Below, piece by piece: positions 43,573 to 53,398 of a stretch of 64,000 bases of DNA. The stretch is from the NCBI RefSeq assembly GCF_003231305.1, contig NZ_QKVM01000010.1, positions 1 through 64,000 on the forward strand, written 5' to 3'. The translations under genes were made by a program, and so were the position numbers. The notes under the pieces are model-generated. The model was not told the DNA's origin, searched no databases, and saw nothing but the letters and a program-made list of their open reading frames with translations. The DNA is from Pseudomonas sichuanensis (GTDB taxonomy: Bacteria; Pseudomonadota; Gammaproteobacteria; Pseudomonadales; Pseudomonadaceae). The stretch's first letter is position 1. Every line of letters starts with the position of its first letter.

Positions 43573-46500
43573 TCAGCGGGCGCGCACTACCATCTCGCCC
43601 TGGCTCTCGCCAACCGCCTGCACGTTCGGCCGATACATCGACTCCACCTGCGGCGGCGGGATGCGGTAGCTGCCCGGGGTCACCGCACGCGCCAGGTACA
43701 GCAGGTGGGTGGTGCCGTAGCTGTCGAGCTTGAGCGCCGCCACGTAGCGGTCGTCGCGGTACTCCTGGTGCACCACGCTGGCGTTCTGCATCGACTCGCG
43801 CCACTGCTTCACTGCGCTGCTGGCGTTGTCCAGGCTGGCGGCGCTCTGCGCCAGGTTCTGGTTTTCAAGCTCCAGCCCCGCCGGCAGCAGGTCGACCACC
43901 AGAGCATCCGGCACGCGGTCCCGGGCCTTGAGCGCCAGGTGCACCAGCACCAGGTCGCCGCTGCGCAGGCTGCGTACATCCAGCGGTTGGCCATTCATGC
44001 CCAGGTACTCGCGACGGATTTCCAGGCCATTGCCGCTGGCGGCCGGGGCCTGGCGCGGGTAGCCCGACAGCGTCAGCTGCTGGTACAGGGTGTCGCTGCC
44101 TTCGTTCTGCACCGTCAGCGGCGAGGCCAGCAGCGGGCCTTCGAGTTTCATCCCCGAATCGCTGTTGCTGAACTCGCGAACCTCGCCAGCGCTGTCCAGG
44201 CGTGCCTTCCAGCTGCCCTCCGGCTTGCCCAGCAGGCCACGGCCGGCAAGGAACAGGGCATTGCGCTCCTGGGTCGACAGCCAGCGGTTGGCCGCCAGCT
44301 CGTCAGACAGCGCGAACAAGCGCTGGTCGACCTGGTTACCCGCCAGGTTGTTCTCCTGCAACAGTGCAAGGATCAGCGCCTGGTCACGCAGCGCGCTGCC
44401 ATAGTCGGCCATCCAGCCCTGGCTGCGGCTGACCGCCAGGCCCGCCTGCAAGGCCTGCTGGGAACGCGGCTTGTCGCCCATCTTGTCCAGCGCCACCGCC
44501 AGCTGCACCAACGGCAGGCCGGAGCGGGCATCGCTGCGCCGGTCGAACAGGCTGCGCAGGGCACCCAGCGGCGCCTGTTGGCTGCGCGCCAGCACCAGCG
44601 CGGCATAGGCCTGCACGGCAAAACGGGTGTGTTCGGCGTTCTGGCTGTAGTCGACCTCGATCAGGTTGCGCTCCTGCACATAACGCAGCAGGCGTTCGCT
44701 GGCCTTCTTCAGGACTTCGGCCGGCACCCCGTAGCCTTGCTCGCGGGCGCGCAGCAGGAAGTCGGTGACATAGGCGGTCAGCCAGTACTCTTCCTCGCTG
44801 TCCGAGCTCCACAGGCCGAAGCTGCCGTTGTAGCGCTGCATGCCCAGCAGGTGTTCGATGCCCATCTCGATCTTGCGCTTGCGCACGTCGTTCGGCTCGC
44901 CCTTGATGCCCAGGCGCTTGAGGCTGTCGGCATCGGCGTACAGCGAAGGGTACAGGCCACTGGTGGTCTGCTCCAGGCAGCCATAGGGGTAGGCTTCCAG
45001 GGCGCGGATCTGCTCGGCCAGGTTCAGCGGCGGGCGGCTCGACAAGGCCAGCGTGGCCTCCAGGCCCGCCGGCTCGAACTCGGCCAGGTCGCTGCCCGGC
45101 AGGCTCCACGGCTGGTCCTTGAGGGCCACGCGGTAGTGCTTGAGCATCGCCGGGTAGGCCGGGCGGATGCCCAGGGTCCATTCGCGTTCGAAGGCGTTGG
45201 TTGGCTCGCCCGGCAATTGCAGGCCACTAACCTGCACCCGCACCTTGCCCTGGCCGAGGCCGCCCTGGGCCTGCACCGGGATCATCAAGGTGGTGCGCTG
45301 GCCTTCGCCGAGCGCGATGTTCTGCTGGGCCCCGCCCAACAGGTTCAACTGGCCTTCGCCGATCACCTGCACCGTAAGTTGCTGGGCACGGCCAGACAGG
45401 TTGGCCAGGTCCAGCGCCAGGCTGGTGCGGTCGCCACCGGCAAGGAAACGCGGCGCCGACAGCTCGGCAATCAGCGGCGCGGCCACCACCGTCTTGCCTT
45501 CGGCCATGCCGAAGTGCTCTTCGGTCCAGGCCTGGGCCATCAGGCGCAGTTCGCCGTTGAAGTCGGGGATGTCGACCGTGGCCTGGCCTTCGCCTTTCTC
45601 ATCCAGGGTCACCGGCAGGCTCTGCTGGGCAACGATGGTCACCGTGGTGTTGGGGCGCTTGCCACCCTTGGCCATGGCCGCGTCGCCACCGAACGCCAGG
45701 CTGGCCAGGCGGCCCTGGCCGGCTTCGATCAGCTGGCCGTAGATGTCCAGCTGGTCGGCGCCGTAGGCCTTGCGGCCGAACAGGCTGGCGAACGGGTCGG
45801 GGGTCTTGAAGTCGGTGATGTTGAGGATGCCCACGTCCACCGCGGACAACAGCACATGCACCTGCTTGGGCACGCTGCCGTCGGCGTTGACGGCCTTGAA
45901 CTTCACGGTCAACGGTTGTTTCGGGCGCATCTTCTCCGGTGCCTGCAGGCTCACCGCGAGCTTGCGCTCGGCGCGGTCCAGCGGCAGGTGCAACACGCCT
46001 ACGGCGCGCTTGGGGGTGGCGTTGGCCTTGCGCTCGCCCGGGCGAATCACCAGGGCACTGATGTACAGGTCATGGCGTGCCCACTTCTTGTCCAGCTCGA
46101 CCTCGAAGGTCTTGCCTTCGGCCGGCACGTCGATTTCCTGCCACCACAGCGGGCCGTCGGCGGACTCGATCATCAGGTAGCCGGAGCCTGCGGCCGGCGG
46201 GGTGACGGTGACCTTGGCGGTGGTACCTTCCTTGAAGGCTGGCTTGTCCAGGGCGATCTTCACCTGGTCGGGGCGCACCGCGCCGCCTTCGGCGTTGTCC
46301 TGGGCGCGGTAGCCCGCCCAGAAGCGCGCACTCGACACCAGGCCGGTCTGCGGGTCTTCCACCTCGACGCGGTATGGGCCCCACTCCACCTGGAAGTTCA
46401 GCTTGGCGGTGGAGCCGGCCTTGACGCTGAGGGTCTCTTCGCTCTGGGTGAGGAATTTTTCGTTGTAGTTGTAGCTCCAGCCGTCGCTCTGGGAGTAGTT

Positions 46501-48471
46501 CCAGTAGTAGTCGCGGCGCTCGCGGATCAGGCGCACCTTGAGGTCGTTGGCGGCCAGCTTGTTGCCGTTCTGGTCGGCGACCAGGAACTCGAACTCCACC
46601 GGGCCGTCGCCGTCGGTCTCTTCACCGTCGAACAAGCCACGCAGGCCCGGCAGGCGTTCGGCGGGCCAGATCGGCTGTTCCAGGCGGCGGGTGATCGGCC
46701 GGCCACCGGACTCCTGCAGGCTGGCCTGCACGGTCAGTTGCAGCGGTGAACGCGCTTCGCTCCAGCGGCTTTCGATATCGATTCGGGCCTTGCCGGCCTG
46801 GTCGAGGGTGACTTCGTCCAGCTCCAGGTCCTGGTTCAGCTCGGTCTCGGTGACCGCGCCGAACTGGTAGCCCGGCAGCGCCTTCACCGCTTCACGTAGC
46901 GGGCGCACGTAGGCCTGGCCGCTGAGGCGGTTGCCGGCCGCCGGGGCGCCGTATAGGTAACGGCCATTGACCTGGATGGTGGCGGTCTGCTCGGGCGACA
47001 GCGGTTTGCTGCTGCCCTTGAGCTCCAGCGCCAGGCGCTCGGGGAGGAAGTCCTCGACGAGGAATTCGTAGACCTGTTTGCGGCCACCGCCCAGGTCCAG
47101 CAGCAGTTGCCAGCGGCCGGTCGGTGCTTCCGTGGCCAGTTGCAGTTGGTACTGGAACAGGCCGTTCTGGTCGGCCTCCCAGACGAACTTGCGGCTCACC
47201 TGCTCATCCGGGCGACGCACTTCGACGCTGACCGGCTGGGCCTTGACCGGCTTGCCGTCCTGGTCGCGCAACAGGCCGTTGAGCAACACCGTTTCGCCTG
47301 GGCGATACAGGTCGCGTGGGCCGAAGATGAAGAACTGCAGCGGGTTGGCCTGGGGGCCGGTGATGTCGAATTCGGCCAGGTCCAGGGCCGCGGTGTTCAG
47401 GCGCAGCAGGGTGGTGTGCACGCCCTGTGTGGCGATCAGGGTGTCGGCCTTGGCGGTGATCGGCAGTTGCGCGTGGCCGTCGCCGTCGGTCTTGGCCTGC
47501 GCCAGCAACTTGCCCTTGTCGTCGTGCAGCTCGAGGGTCACGTCCTTGAGTGCCTTGCCGCCTTCCAGGGCCTGGGTGAAGACGTCCAGGCGGTCGCGGT
47601 AGCGGTGGGCAGAGACGCCGATGTCACTCAAGGTGAACAGGGTCGCCGGCTGCGAATAGTCGTAGGTGCCCGAGGCACGCATCACCGCCAGGTACACCCC
47701 TGGCTCCTGCAACGGCTTGATCCCGGCGATCGGCAGCAGCACGGTCTCGCGGGTGTTGCGCGCAGGGTTGAGGTCGAAGCGGCCGCCGTAGACCAGCTCG
47801 GCCATGTCCAGGGTTTCCTTGGACTGGTAGTAGTACAGGCTGCTGTTGCGGCCCCAGTTGGCCAGGAAGGTCGAGAGCATCTCGGGTTTGACCCGGAAGA
47901 ACTCGACATCGACCTTGGGCACGTTCAGGGCAATCACCGGCAGGCCTTCGGCCAGGCGGGTCGGCAACAGCGAGCCACGGCTGGCGAAGCCCACGGTGGG
48001 CTGCATGTCGCGGGTTTCGAAGCGGCTGACCGATTCGCTCTGGAGCGTATTGCCGTTCACCGCCAGCAGGCCCTTGTCGATGGTCAGGACCATCTTGCGC
48101 TGCGGTTCCAGGTGGCGCAGGCGCAGCTCCATCTGGTTGTCGGAGAGTTCCCAGGCGCCGTCGACCTTGCCCTTGACGGTGTCGACCAGGTGCAGCTTGG
48201 CGGCGAAGTCCTGGTTGGCGTCCAGCGGCGCGGACACGCTGACCGACAGGGTGCTGGCACCGTCGAGCTGCACTTCCGAGACATCCAGCACGGCGAGCTC
48301 GCGGCCGGCGTAGCGCTTGGCGAGCGCGGCGGGGTCTTCGCGCTTGGCCGCCGGTTGCTCGACGGCAGCGGCGGGTTTCTCGGCGGGCGCCGGTGGTTTC
48401 TCCGGTGTGGAGGAATCACAGGCACTGAGCAGGGCCAGCGCGCAGGCCAGCAACAATCCTTTGTTGAGCAT
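43573..48471 (-). CDS. yfhM: Alpha-2-macroglobulin lipoprotein with thioester
   Basis: A 1632-residue lipoprotein (lipobox LLSAC, Cys about residue 18) followed by a Pro/Ala-rich linker. It has the full bacterial alpha-2-macroglobulin architecture: macroglobulin-like domains, bait region, and the thioester CLEQ at C1165 in YPYGCLEQTTSG, then the terpene-cyclase-like helical domain and receptor-binding part. Such proteins trap invading proteases in the periplasm and work with PBP1C, whose gene is next to it. The start is ATG 48471; the frame continuing to 49122 lacks support. It is the largest gene of the window. Confidence 0.92.
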   Translation of the reverse strand: MLNKGLLLACALALLSACDSSTPEKPPAPAEKPAAAVEQPAAKREDPAALAKRYAGRELAVLDVSEVQLDGASTLSVSVSAPLDANQDFAAKLHLVDTVKGKVDGAWELSDNQMELRLRHLEPQRKMVLTIDKGLLAVNGNTLQSESVSRFETRDMQPTVGFASRGSLLPTRLAEGLPVIALNVPKVDVEFFRVKPEMLSTFLANWGRNSSLYYYQSKETLDMAELVYGGRFDLNPARNTRETVLLPIAGIKPLQEPGVYLAVMRASGTYDYSQPATLFTLSDIGVSAHRYRDRLDVFTQALEGGKALKDVTLELHDDKGKLLAQAKTDGDGHAQLPITAKADTLIATQGVHTTLLRLNTAALDLAEFDITGPQANPLQFFIFGPRDLYRPGETVLLNGLLRDQDGKPVKAQPVSVEVRRPDEQVSRKFVWEADQNGLFQYQLQLATEAPTGRWQLLLDLGGGRKQVYEFLVEDFLPERLALELKGSSKPLSPEQTATIQVNGRYLYGAPAAGNRLSGQAYVRPLREAVKALPGYQFGAVTETELNQDLELDEVTLDQAGKARIDIESRWSEARSPLQLTVQASLQESGGRPITRRLEQPIWPAERLPGLRGLFDGEETDGDGPVEFEFLVADQNGNKLAANDLKVRLIRERRDYYWNYSQSDGWSYNYNEKFLTQSEETLSVKAGSTAKLNFQVEWGPYRVEVEDPQTGLVSSARFWAGYRAQDNAEGGAVRPDQVKIALDKPAFKEGTTAKVTVTPPAAGSGYLMIESADGPLWWQEIDVPAEGKTFEVELDKKWARHDLYISALVIRPGERKANATPKRAVGVLHLPLDRAERKLAVSLQAPEKMRPKQPLTVKFKAVNADGSVPKQVHVLLSAVDVGILNITDFKTPDPFASLFGRKAYGADQLDIYGQLIEAGQGRLASLAFGGDAAMAKGGKRPNTTVTIVAQQSLPVTLDEKGEGQATVDIPDFNGELRLMAQAWTEEHFGMAEGKTVVAAPLIAELSAPRFLAGGDRTSLALDLANLSGRAQQLTVQVIGEGQLNLLGGAQQNIALGEGQRTTLMIPVQAQGGLGQGKVRVQVSGLQLPGEPTNAFEREWTLGIRPAYPAMLKHYRVALKDQPWSLPGSDLAEFEPAGLEATLALSSRPPLNLAEQIRALEAYPYGCLEQTTSGLYPSLYADADSLKRLGIKGEPNDVRKRKIEMGIEHLLGMQRYNGSFGLWSSDSEEEYWLTAYVTDFLLRAREQGYGVPAEVLKKASERLLRYVQERNLIEVDYSQNAEHTRFAVQAYAALVLARSQQAPLGALRSLFDRRSDARSGLPLVQLAVALDKMGDKPRSQQALQAGLAVSRSQGWMADYGSALRDQALILALLQENNLAGNQVDQRLFALSDELAANRWLSTQERNALFLAGRGLLGKPEGSWKARLDSAGEVREFSNSDSGMKLEGPLLASPLTVQNEGSDTLYQQLTLSGYPRQAPAASGNGLEIRREYLGMNGQPLDVRSLRSGDLVLVHLALKARDRVPDALVVDLLPAGLELENQNLAQSAASLDNASSAVKQWRESMQNASVVHQEYRDDRYVAALKLDSYGTTHLLYLARAVTPGSYRIPPPQVESMYRPNVQAVGESQGEMVVRAR

Positions 48472-48609
48472 TTTGAGGGTGAACTCTTTGGCAGCGTGTA
48501 CGTGAGGGGGGCAACTATAGCGCAACGCTGCCAGGGTTACCCGACCGCGCGCGGCAAGTGAGACCCTGTTCGCGCCGATTGGTTGCCGGGCCGGTACAAT
48601 CCGCTGGGC

Positions 48610-48674
48610 AATCGCGGGGCAAGCCCGCTCCCACGCCATGATCTCACCCGTGGGAGCGGGCTTGCCCCGCGATT
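48610..48674. repeat. REP pair upstream of the MATE gene
   Basis: A head-to-head pair: ATCGCGGGGCAAGCCCGCTC then GAGCGGGCTTGCCCCGCGAT (65 bp in all), with a 17-base spacer. It lies between the divergent alpha-2-macroglobulin and MATE genes, in the 232 bp that must also hold their promoters. Confidence 0.85.
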
Positions 48675-48703
48675 GCCCTATTTGCACCCCCGCTGGAGCC
48701 CAC

Positions 48704-50047
48704 ATGTCTTCACTGTCCACTGCCTGGCACCACCGCCCCACCCACCGCAAGGTCTGGGGCCTGGCCGCGCCGATGATCCTGTCCAACATCTCGGTGCCGC
48801 TGGTGGCGCTGGTCGACAGCACGGTGATCGGCCACCTGCCCCATGCCCACCAGTTGGGCGCGGTGGCCGTCGGCGCCACGCTGTTCACCTTCATGGTCGG
48901 CCTGATGGGCTTCCTGCGCATGGGTTCCACCGGCTTCGCCGCCCAGGCCGCCGGCCGTGCCGACGGCGCCGCGCTGCGCCAGGTGCTGGTGCAAGGGCTG
49001 TTGCTGGCACTGGCCTTCGCCGTGTTGATCGGCCTGCTGGCCCTGCCCTTCAGCCAGTTGGCGCTCCAGGCGATACAGCCCAGCGCCGCCTTGCACGCGT
49101 CCACCGAAGCCTTCTTCCACACCCGCCTGTTCGGCCTGCCGGCAGCCCTGGCCAGCTACGCCCTGGTCGGCTGGTTCCTCGGCACCCAGAACGCCCGGGC
49201 ACCGTTGGCGATCCTGCTGACCACCAACCTGCTCAACATCGCCCTGAACCTGTGGTTCGTGCTGGGCCTGGACTGGGGCGTGATCGGCTCGGCCCGGGCC
49301 TCGGTGATCGCCGAATGGAGCGGTGCGCTGCTGGGCCTGGCCCTCACCCGCCCGGCGCTGCGCGCCTACCCCGGGCATATTGCCTGGGCCGCGCTGCAAC
49401 GCTGGCAGGCCTGGCGGCCGCTGCTGGCGGTCAACCGCGATATCTTCCTGCGCAGCCTGGCACTGCAACTGGTGTTCCTGCTGCTGACCCTGCAGGGCGC
49501 GCGCCTGGGTGAGGCGACGGTGGCGGCCAATGCCCTGCTGCTCAACGGCCTTTTGCTCACCGCCTATGCGCTCGACGGCCTGGCCCATGCGGTGGAGGCC
49601 CTGTGCGGGCATGCCATTGGCGCGCGCGACCGGGACAGCCTGCGCCGTGCACTGGTGGTGGCCTGCGGCTGGTCGCTGATCGTCAGCCTCGGCTTTGCCG
49701 TGCTGTTCCTGCTGGGCGGGCATGTGTTCATTGACCTGCAAACCGATATCGCCAGCGTGCGTGAGGCGGCGTACCCGTACCTGCCGTATCTGGCGCTGCT
49801 GCCGTTGATCGCGGTGTGGAGTTACTTGCTCGATGGGTTATTCATTGGCGCCACGCGGGCGCGGGAGATGCGCAATGCAATGCTGGTATCGGTGCTGATC
49901 GCCCTGCCCTTTGCGCTGGGGTTGAGCGGGATGGGCAACCATGGCTTGTGGCTGGCCTTTTTGCTGTTCATGGCGCTGCGGGCGGTGACGTTGGGGTGGG
50001 TGGGGTGGCGGATGCAGCAGCAGGACCTGTGGCTACGCCATGCCTGA
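48704..50047 (+). CDS. dinF: MATE-family efflux protein, DinF-like
   Basis: A 447-residue multidrug and toxin extrusion transporter with 12 predicted TM helices in two repeats. The first repeat begins KVWGLAAPMILSNISVPLVA and contains GLMGFLRMGSTGFAAQ, typical of DinF/NorM-like proteins that use Na+ or H+. Substrate is not predictable. ATG 48704 has GGAG upstream. The gene stands alone, next to speA in reverse direction, with a REP pair on both sides. Confidence 0.88.
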   Translation: MSSLSTAWHHRPTHRKVWGLAAPMILSNISVPLVALVDSTVIGHLPHAHQLGAVAVGATLFTFMVGLMGFLRMGSTGFAAQAAGRADGAALRQVLVQGLLLALAFAVLIGLLALPFSQLALQAIQPSAALHASTEAFFHTRLFGLPAALASYALVGWFLGTQNARAPLAILLTTNLLNIALNLWFVLGLDWGVIGSARASVIAEWSGALLGLALTRPALRAYPGHIAWAALQRWQAWRPLLAVNRDIFLRSLALQLVFLLLTLQGARLGEATVAANALLLNGLLLTAYALDGLAHAVEALCGHAIGARDRDSLRRALVVACGWSLIVSLGFAVLFLLGGHVFIDLQTDIASVREAAYPYLPYLALLPLIAVWSYLLDGLFIGATRAREMRNAMLVSVLIALPFALGLSGMGNHGLWLAFLLFMALRAVTLGWVGWRMQQQDLWLRHA

Positions 50048-50063
50048 CGGTGCGCGATGAACT

Positions 50064-50162
50064 GGGGCCGCTTTGCGGCCCTTCGCGGGTAAACCCGCTC
50101 CCACGGTTGCGTGTTAGCCCTGTGGGAGCGGGTTCACCCGCGAAGGGCTGCAGCGCAGCCCC
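50064..50162. repeat. REP pair between convergent dinF and speA
   Basis: The left arm GGGGCCGCTTTGCGGCCCTT then CGCGGGTAAACCCGCTCCCA is mirrored by the right arm ending in GGGCTGCAGCGCAGCCCC. This is a variant REP with a TTCGCGGGT core, like the arms of copy A at the window start. It follows both stop codons closely and probably serves both transcripts. Confidence 0.85.
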
Positions 50163-50170
50163 AATGGACC

Positions 50171-52084
50171 TCAAGAAGACAGGTACGAAGACCGGGTCAA
50201 CCCCAGGCGCAAGGCATCCAGGAACTGGGTCCGCTCGCGCGCGCTGATCTTGGCGCTGGCGACCTTGTCGCGGTAGTGGGTCATCAACTCCTCCGGCGAC
50301 AGGTGCACGTAGCGCAGCATGTCTTCGATGGTGTCGTGGGTCTCGATACCGGCGTGGTACACACTGCCATCGGCATTCTGGTAGATGTTCACCGAGTCGG
50401 TGTCACCGAACAGGTTGTGCATGTCACCCAGGATTTCCTGGTAGGCACCGACCAGGAACACGCCCAGCAGGTAGTCCTCGCCCTCCTTGACCGAATGCAC
50501 CGGCATGCTGGTCTCGATGCTCTGCTCGTCGACATACTGGTTGATCTTGCCGTCGGAGTCGCAGGTCAGGTCCTGCAGCACCGCTCGGCGCAGCGGCTCT
50601 TCGTCCAGGCGATGCAGCGGGATGATCGGCAGTACCTGGCCGATGGCCCAGGTGTCCGGCAGGCTCTGGAACACCGAGAAGTTGCAGATGTACTTGTCGG
50701 CCAGCTTGTCGTTCAGCTCATCGAGCACCTGGCGGTGCGAGCGCTGGCGGGCCTTGAGCGAGTTGTGCAGGCGGCGGCAAACGGCGAAGTAGCATTGCTC
50801 GGCCAGGGCTTTCTCGGCCAGGGTCAGCTTGCCGTCAGCGTACTGCGCAGCCACGTCACCCATGTAGTGGGTGGCGCGCCAGTAGGTCTCGGTGACCATC
50901 TCGATGTCGGTCGGGCCCAGCAGGTCGGCCAGCCACTGCACGGTCTCGGGCAGGCTTTCCTTGTTCTCGATGCGCGGCACTTCGTCGTTGTGGCTCTCGA
51001 CGTCGGTCACCTGGATCACCAACATGGCGTGGTGCGCGGTCAGCGAACGGCCACTCTCGGAGAAGATGTGCGGGTGCGGCAGGCCCTGCGCGTCGCAGAA
51101 CTCCTTGAGCATCCCGACCACCACGCCGGCATAGTCGTCCATGTCGTAGTTGATCGAGCTGGCGTTGCGCGAGTGGGTGCCGTCATAGTCGACGCCCAGG
51201 CCACCGCCGACGTCGATGTGATCGACCGGCAGGCCCAGGGCGCGCAGTTCGCCGTAGTAGCGAATCGCTTCCTTGAAACCGTGCTGGTAGTCGGCCAGGT
51301 TGGCGATCTGCGAGCCCATGTGGAAGTGCAGCAGGCGGATGCCCTGATCCAGCTTGGCGTCACGGAAGCGCTGCACCACCGAGATCAGCTGGGCGGCGGA
51401 CAGGCCGAACTTGGACTTCTCGCCACCGGTGTCGGCCCACTTGCTCGACGCCAGCGACGACAGGCGCACGCGCAGGCCAACCTGCGGCTTCACCTTGAGC
51501 TCGGCGGCCTCTTCGATCACCAGGGCGACCTCGGACTCCTTCTCGATCACGATGAACACGTTGTGGCCGAGCTTCTGGCCCATCAGCGCCAGGCGAATGA
51601 ACTCGCGGTCCTTGTAACCGTTGCAGACGATGGTGCCGCCTTTCGGTGCCAACGCCAGCACCGCCAGCAGCTCGGGCTTGGAGCCGGCTTCCAGGCCAAT
51701 GGAGACGTTCTGCGTGGCGATGATGTTCTCGACCACCGCCTCCTGCTGGTTGACCTTGATCGGATACAGCGCGGTGTACTGGCTCTGGTATTCCAGGCGC
51801 GCGATGTTGGCGTCGAACGCGCCGGTCAGCTGGCGCACGCGGTCCTGCAGGATGTCCGGGAAGCGCACCAGCAGCGGCAGCGACAGGCCGCTCTGGCGCA
51901 GTTCATCGACCTGCTCGAACAGGTCGATCGGGGCACTGCCCGGGCCGTTGGGGCGCACTTCGACGCGCCCGGCTTCATTGATGGCGAAATAACCCGCGCC
52001 CCAATGGCGGATGCCGTAAACACTGCGGCTGTCCGCCACGGTCCATTGGCTACCATCGTCTTTGCGTGTGCGTCGTACGGACAT
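50171..52084 (-). CDS. speA: Biosynthetic arginine decarboxylase SpeA
   Basis: A 637-residue fold-III PLP decarboxylase of the SpeA type, which converts arginine to agmatine for putrescine synthesis. The N-terminal alpha/beta-barrel holds the PLP-lysine block [17 protein letters not shown], the glycine-rich phosphate loop [16 protein letters not shown] and the helix DLPVETVQWL-like region; the C-terminal beta domain contains a conserved Cys ([14 protein letters not shown]). Length and motifs match the Gram-negative biosynthetic ADC. ATG 52084 is used. It is a single gene with a REP pair behind it. Confidence 0.95.
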   Translation of the reverse strand: MSVRRTRKDDGSQWTVADSRSVYGIRHWGAGYFAINEAGRVEVRPNGPGSAPIDLFEQVDELRQSGLSLPLLVRFPDILQDRVRQLTGAFDANIARLEYQSQYTALYPIKVNQQEAVVENIIATQNVSIGLEAGSKPELLAVLALAPKGGTIVCNGYKDREFIRLALMGQKLGHNVFIVIEKESEVALVIEEAAELKVKPQVGLRVRLSSLASSKWADTGGEKSKFGLSAAQLISVVQRFRDAKLDQGIRLLHFHMGSQIANLADYQHGFKEAIRYYGELRALGLPVDHIDVGGGLGVDYDGTHSRNASSINYDMDDYAGVVVGMLKEFCDAQGLPHPHIFSESGRSLTAHHAMLVIQVTDVESHNDEVPRIENKESLPETVQWLADLLGPTDIEMVTETYWRATHYMGDVAAQYADGKLTLAEKALAEQCYFAVCRRLHNSLKARQRSHRQVLDELNDKLADKYICNFSVFQSLPDTWAIGQVLPIIPLHRLDEEPLRRAVLQDLTCDSDGKINQYVDEQSIETSMPVHSVKEGEDYLLGVFLVGAYQEILGDMHNLFGDTDSVNIYQNADGSVYHAGIETHDTIEDMLRYVHLSPEELMTHYRDKVASAKISARERTQFLDALRLGLTRSSYLSS

Positions 52085-52234
52085 TCAAGTCCCCTATGGA
52101 TAAGTCGAAGACACTGCCCCGCAAGGGGCGGGCGCAGTGTAGAAGCTGAAAATGACGATTCGTCCGTGCCCGCAGGTAGACCGCGCGCACAGAACCGAGT
52201 TTAGAAAGCCTTGGGCAAAAATCCCGTGACGGCC

Positions 52235-52606
52235 TCAGCCGCCGGACTTTTTCGCCTTGAAACCCTGCTTGGTCAGCTCGCCGAGCAACAGCTCGACGTG
52301 GTCGCCCTGGATCTCGATGACCCCGTCCTTGAGCGCGCCGCCGGTGCCGCAGCGGCGCTTGAGGGCGGTGGCGAGCTCCTTGAGCTGGTCCAGGGGCAGC
52401 GGCACACCGGTGACCGTGGTCACGGTCTTGCCGCCGCGGCCTTTGCTTTCGCGGCGTACGCGGGCGATGCCATCGCCTTCCGGGATGACCTGCTGGCTGC
52501 AGATGCAGGCGTCCACCGGCTTGCCACAGTCAGGGCAGTGCCGACCGGCATCGGTGGAGTAAACGAGACCGCCAAGGGCGGCGAAGGAAGAAGCTTTCTT
52601 GGTCAC
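52235..52606 (-). CDS. yciH: YciH/SUI1-like translation factor
   Basis: A 123-residue protein with an N-terminal zinc-ribbon-like segment (HCPDCGKPVDACIC, four Cys) and a C-terminal SUI1 domain (about 50-120; RRESKGRGGKTVTTVTG and LKRRCGTGGALKDGVIEIQG). YciH is the bacterial relative of eIF1 and affects initiation fidelity. The start is GTG 52606 (GTGACCAAG), preceded by AGAGG; the longer frame upstream is not conserved-looking. It lies behind speA on the same strand, a linkage kept in pseudomonads. Confidence 0.88.
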   Translation of the reverse strand: MTKKASSFAALGGLVYSTDAGRHCPDCGKPVDACICSQQVIPEGDGIARVRRESKGRGGKTVTTVTGVPLPLDQLKELATALKRRCGTGGALKDGVIEIQGDHVELLLGELTKQGFKAKKSGG

Positions 52607-52860
52607 TTTTGTGCCTCTGTGCTGAGGACAAAAACTGGCCGACGGGAGCCGACCGCGAAGCCCCACTCTGGCAGGGGCGGCGCTACTGCCGCAAGGTTGT
52701 GCGGCAGCCCGAAAAGGGCGCGCAGTGTAACGATAAATCGGGCTGTTGCTAAGTACAGGATTGCGCCAATTTACGAATGTTTTGCGACCTCATCGCGGGG
52801 CAAGCCCGCTCCCACGATATGAAGTGCAATTGCGTGGGAGCGGGCTTGCCCCGCGATCGG
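52607..52860. other. Promoter region of yciH plus REP pair
   Basis: A 254-bp gap without a gene. The REP pair occupies 52791-52858; the remainder (52607-52790) includes an AT-rich stretch (52735-52780) that may hold the yciH promoter. No other structure was noticed. Confidence 0.5.
52791..52858. repeat. REP pair between NUDIX and yciH genes
   Basis: A head-to-head pair: CATCGCGGGGCAAGCCCGCT followed by CCCACGATATG, 18 bases of spacer, and then GTGGGAGCGGGCTTGCCCCG CGAT. It is directly after the NUDIX stop codon. Confidence 0.85.
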
Positions 52861-53397
52861 TCAGATCAGGCTAGCCTGGTACCGCTGCAACGCCGCCAGC
52901 GAATCCGGGCAATAGGGCAGTGACGCACTTTCCAGCTCGGCCTGTTCGACCGGGATGAACCGCGCCTCGCTCACCTCTTCGGGCTGCAAGCGCAACGCCC
53001 CGTCCCACACCGCCGAAAACACCGCGCACCACAGCCGATTGCCCGGCTGGTCGAAGTAGAACCTCTCGTGGAAGCGCAGCGCAACGCCGCTTACCCCCAG
53101 CTCTTCTTCCAGCTCCCGCGCCGCCGAATCTGCATAGCTTTCCTCATGCCCGACCATGCCGCCCGCCGCCACATCCCAATACCCGGGATACAGCGCCTTG
53201 CTCAGGGTACGCCGGTGCACGCACAAGTCGCCGGCACTGTTGAACAGCAGGATGAAGGTGCAGCGCCCGATCAGGCCGCGCTCACGCAGCTCGGCCCGCG
53301 GCAAGGCGCCGAGCGGCAGGTCGTGGTCATCCACCCAGGCCACCCGTTCGGCATCGGAGGCCGCGCGGTGCGCGACCTCGGCAGGGCTGATGGCCAT
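52861..53397 (-). CDS. NUDIX hydrolase
   Basis: A 178-residue NUDIX protein of the YfcD type. The NUDIX box is complete: GGMVGHEESYADSAARELEE followed by ELGV (GX5EX7REUXEEXGU), so it should be active on a nucleoside diphosphate-linked substrate. A short N-terminal lid precedes it (DDHDLPLGALPRAELRE), as in isoprenoid diphosphate isomerase-like NUDIX proteins; the substrate is not predictable. It lies 1 bp after the DUF2333 gene and is probably co-transcribed. Confidence 0.88.
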   Translation of the reverse strand: MAISPAEVAHRAASDAERVAWVDDHDLPLGALPRAELRERGLIGRCTFILLFNSAGDLCVHRRTLSKALYPGYWDVAAGGMVGHEESYADSAARELEEELGVSGVALRFHERFYFDQPGNRLWCAVFSAVWDGALRLQPEEVSEARFIPVEQAELESASLPYCPDSLAALQRYQASLI

Positions 53398-53398
53398 G

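Noticed and set aside
43705-46749. A 1014-codon open frame on the plus strand, antisense to the alpha-2-macroglobulin gene
   Set aside because: High GC with biased third positions leaves long open frames opposite real genes. The translation is repetitive Leu/Gln/Ala/His-rich sequence without a domain, and the minus strand encodes a clear full-length family member.
48610-48674. Possible CRISPR array from repeated 24-bp units
   Set aside because: The repeats alternate in orientation, spacers are not of equal length, there are only two or three units per site, and there are no cas genes. They are REP elements.
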